The translations under genes and the position numbers were made by a program. The notes beneath the pieces are model-generated. The model had not been told where the DNA came from. It was given only the letters and a program-made list of their open reading frames with translations, and did no database searches. Shown one piece after another: positions 42,201 through 42,964 of a DNA stretch of 42,964 bases. Every line of letters starts with the position of its first letter. Positions within the stretch are counted from its first letter, which is position 1. This DNA comes from DATDCV01 sp036524155 (lineage in GTDB: Bacteria > Verrucomicrobiota > Verrucomicrobiia > Limisphaerales > UBA8199). The stretch is taken from contig DATDCV010000567.1 of assembly GCA_036524155.1 (NCBI GenBank), forward strand, positions 1-42,964, read 5' to 3'.

Positions 42201-42341
42201 CCGGGCGCTCCTGCGATCATGTTCCTGACCTTCGACCGGAGCGGCCGGCGCCTCGCGATGGCGAGCACACTCAGCCGGGCCTTCCTCTGGGACCTGGAAG
42301 TCTTGCGCCGGGAATTAGCCCGCCTGGGCCTGGACTGGTAA
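39282..42341 (+). CDS. Membrane Ser/Thr kinase with coiled coil and WD40 repeats
   Basis: 1019 residues from ATG 39282; the open frame extends upstream into the sigma gene, where it is not real. A Pro-rich start (ATPPPPAPPPIPDH) leads to the kinase domain (about 40-310): LIGRGSYGEVWLARN, RAVKVVYRS, LVHRDLKPSNIIF, IADIGLVAQSG (DIG in place of DFG), and TEGFFPPQGPGTVQADLYAL in place of the usual APE region. A membrane segment (LGAAVLAVAVLATGALAL) and a charged coiled coil (RQARVEREARQRVERAEAES) follow. The rest is a WD40 propeller (LATGCRDHSVRVWDPDTGRE). Membrane-anchored; it probably controls the sigma factor encoded before it. Unlike the kinase at 17437-20645 it has no zinc ribbon. Confidence 0.91.
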   Translation: MDPGRQDPGGDVEGWVSQGSGQATPPPPAPPPIPDHRLLRLIGRGSYGEVWLARNVMNTPRAVKVVYRSVFEHDRPFDREFAGLQRYEPISRSHEGLVNILHVGRHEPGRCFYAVMELADPVDREPTPTAAGLADTGAAFPSDSYRPRTLRAELQRRGRLPLDECLQLGTSLASALGHLHKHGLVHRDLKPSNIIFVNGRPKIADIGLVAQSGDSHSFVGTEGFFPPQGPGTVQADLYALGKVLYEASTGLDRLRFPQMPVEWLTDPQREGLVEFNEIVLRACETDPAVRYQSAEEMLAGLALLRVGKSVRRMHGLERRLRQARRLGAAVLAVAVLATGALALERRQARVEREARQRVERAEAESRRQLAEARLAQAQALRRTGQAGQRFDSLEVIHAAATNGPSLALRSEAINALALVDLRLVGRLPAAGVSRAEPVVDFPGERYVWGDEKGNLQIRRTADDRELFRLPGEGAPPEWILGFSRDGRFLAVRPAIDRLVVWNLARRVPALEVPAQGTEVYPQFTPDSEAVLWSAGDQPLRRCALESGATSTLWKPARPVRRFCCRPNARQIAVAYADTNVVEVLDLPTGKVLAAMPHPQFIQTLQWHCSRPLLATGCRDHSVRVWDPDTGRELHRLAGHQGVPGTLDFHPTLDLLASSAWDGTTRLWSLQTGEQQVIFQEAGDNLQFSADGRRLTLNDYLDTHVLICEVAGGDVCRTLQAPRTNSEPWLECLAFEPQQRWMAAVDSRGVQVFDLGQGRPAWSLAAGGLFSVWFNPEGSRLTASGRAGVLRWPVETQPDGTLNIGAAVPIGHANEPAIHAAESGSWLAWADSNRIHVKREGQDVITLTVSSMVNHLAWSGNGRWLAAAQHGQFQMRLWDTASWKEVLVLPATANVRLTFSPDSACLVVGTPDDFQFVDLERLEVRRRLPRFHTSTAPGYSAFSPDGRLLAVARTQAQVALYDYPALRELAAFEAPGAPAIMFLTFDRSGRRLAMASTLSRAFLWDLEVLRRELARLGLDW

Positions 42342-42349
42342 TTCCTCGT

Positions 42350-42438
42350 CCACTTTGTCTTCCACTTTGTCCCCCACTTTGTCTCAACAAGAAGGGACCG
42401 ACGAAGACAAAGTGGAAGACAAAGTGAAAGACAAAGTG
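42350..42438. repeat. Palindromic intergenic element F (3+3 inverted 12-bp repeats)
   Basis: The left arm is three tandem 12-mers, CCACTTTGTCTT, CCACTTTGTCCC and CCACTTTGTCTC (42350-42385). The right arm is the complement, GAAGACAAAGTG, GAAGACAAAGTG and AAAGACAAAGTG (42403-42438). A 17-bp spacer lies between. It starts 8 bp after the kinase stop codon and could fold into one long hairpin or shift register by 12 bp. Confidence 0.9.
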
Positions 42439-42478
42439 GGAGGGGGAACCGTGGGTCTGCTTTTCGCAGATCTCCTCG

Positions 42479-42649
42479 TTACCCCGTCGTCAGGCGATTC
42501 GCTGCGTAAGCCACCCGGCCAGGAAGGAGGGTATCGGCCCGGTTCAGGTTCTCGACTGCGTGACGATGCAAGGCTTCGGCTGGGACGACTGCACGATGAT
42601 CGCAGCACCCGTCCAACGTGACGTTGATGGAATACCGAAGAGGCCGCAT
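42479..42649 (-). pseudogene. 5' remnant of a RibD-C/dihydrofolate-reductase-like gene
   Basis: From ATG 42649 the frame reads MRPLRYSINVTLDGCCDHRA followed by VVPAEALHRHAVENLNRADT and LLPGRVAY, the typical N-terminus of RibD-C/DHFR-like reductases (COG0262 type, usually about 180-200 residues). Similarity stops near 42506 and the frame ends at 42479, so only about a quarter of the domain remains and the NADPH fold is incomplete. The call rests on remembered family patterns. The rest of 42440-42780 shows no gene. Confidence 0.6.
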
Positions 42650-42780
42650 TACGTAAGCGTACCAATAGCCATTCGGCAGGCCCAACGGTCACCATCAGCG
42701 GTGCGAGCCTGCCGCCGAGGACGCTCGCTTTTCATCTGACATGAGCGGTTGGCTCGCATCCGCTGGTTGGTGTTATCTGT

Positions 42781-42964
42781 TCACTTCGGGAGGGCAGTCG
42801 TTGACCGGTTCAGGAAGTCCACCAATGGGATGTAAATCGCCACAATCGTTGGCAACAACACCAAAACCAGCGCTGACATCGTCGTCGCTAGAAACCCGGT
42901 CCAGGGCGCCGGACGCTCCGCCTTGCGCACCCAAATAAAAATGCAGTAAGCCACCGCCAGAACC
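42781..42964 (-). CDS. C-terminus of a membrane protein (5' end outside window)
   Basis: The minus-strand frame is open from the right edge and ends at TGA 42783-42781. The 60 visible residues are VLAVAYCIFIWVRKAERPAP, WTGFLATTMSALVLVLLPTI and VAIYIPLVDFLNRSTTALPK: two hydrophobic stretches around a basic loop. This composition is typical of an inner-membrane protein end. Family is not recognised. Confidence 0.65.
   Translation of the reverse strand, partial: VLAVAYCIFIWVRKAERPAPWTGFLATTMSALVLVLLPTIVAIYIPLVDFLNRSTTALPK

Noticed and set aside
42350..42438. CRISPR or coding repeat in the CCACTTTGTC units
   Set aside because: Only three contiguous 12-bp units per side, inverted, directly after a stop codon; no spacers.

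Overview
The window looks like a chromosomal segment from a member of the Verrucomicrobiota, most likely a Limisphaerales/Pedosphaera-like soil or freshwater bacterium. This rests on gene style, not on a marker gene: ECF sigma factors with the N-terminal THWS..L.AG signature beside Hanks-type kinases carrying WD40 repeats, a pseudopilin with an H-X9-DG-like C-terminus, many exported proteins ending in a shared LxWP...W..V...FYRL module, high GC, and long palindromic repeats between genes. No rRNA, tRNA, CRISPR array, prophage or complete insertion sequence was seen.

Layout. 1-1918 (+): end of secF and a TerC-family membrane protein. 1968-5973 (-): an exported protein built almost wholly of 32-residue repeats, and an exported protein of unknown function. 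6173-10168 (-): a sugar cluster with a pentose-phosphate epimerase/aldolase (araD-like), an aldose 1-epimerase lipoprotein and a sodium:sugar symporter. 10536-11400 (-): a fluoride riboswitch, crcB and its DUF190 partner. 11708-13950 (+): a HAD-IIA phosphatase overlapping an organophosphate-type MFS transporter. 13972-14477 (-): remnant of a TGS-domain GTPase.

14673-23269 (-): a beta-helix/IPT exported protein, a small exported protein, a zinc-ribbon/kinase/WD40 protein with an apparent one-base frameshift, its ECF sigma factor, a Phd/VapC toxin-antitoxin pair, and a chimeric pseudogene made of pieces resembling the ECF and beta-helix genes. 23505-27656: a PgpH-like HD phosphohydrolase (+) and a histidine kinase/response regulator pair (-). 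27741-37650: a carbohydrate-related block with a GH71/GH99-like hydrolase, a large exported protein with an internal duplication, a GH27 alpha-galactosidase (+), a pseudopilin and a CBM9/Ig exported protein. 37844-42341: a lipoprotein and a second ECF sigma/kinase-WD40 pair (+). The window ends with a RibD/DHFR-like gene remnant and the C-terminus of a membrane protein (-).

The strongest unexplained signal is a set of compound palindromes between genes. Three of them (10373-10488, 11477-11574, 34108-34183) are built from the same 17-bp hairpin (7-bp stem, 3-bp loop, usually TGT). Across copies the stem sequence changes in compensated pairs, which argues that the folded structure is selected. 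Other notable items are the 32-residue solenoid protein, the module shared by five exported proteins, the mosaic pseudogene in front of the toxin-antitoxin pair, and the two sigma-kinase units.
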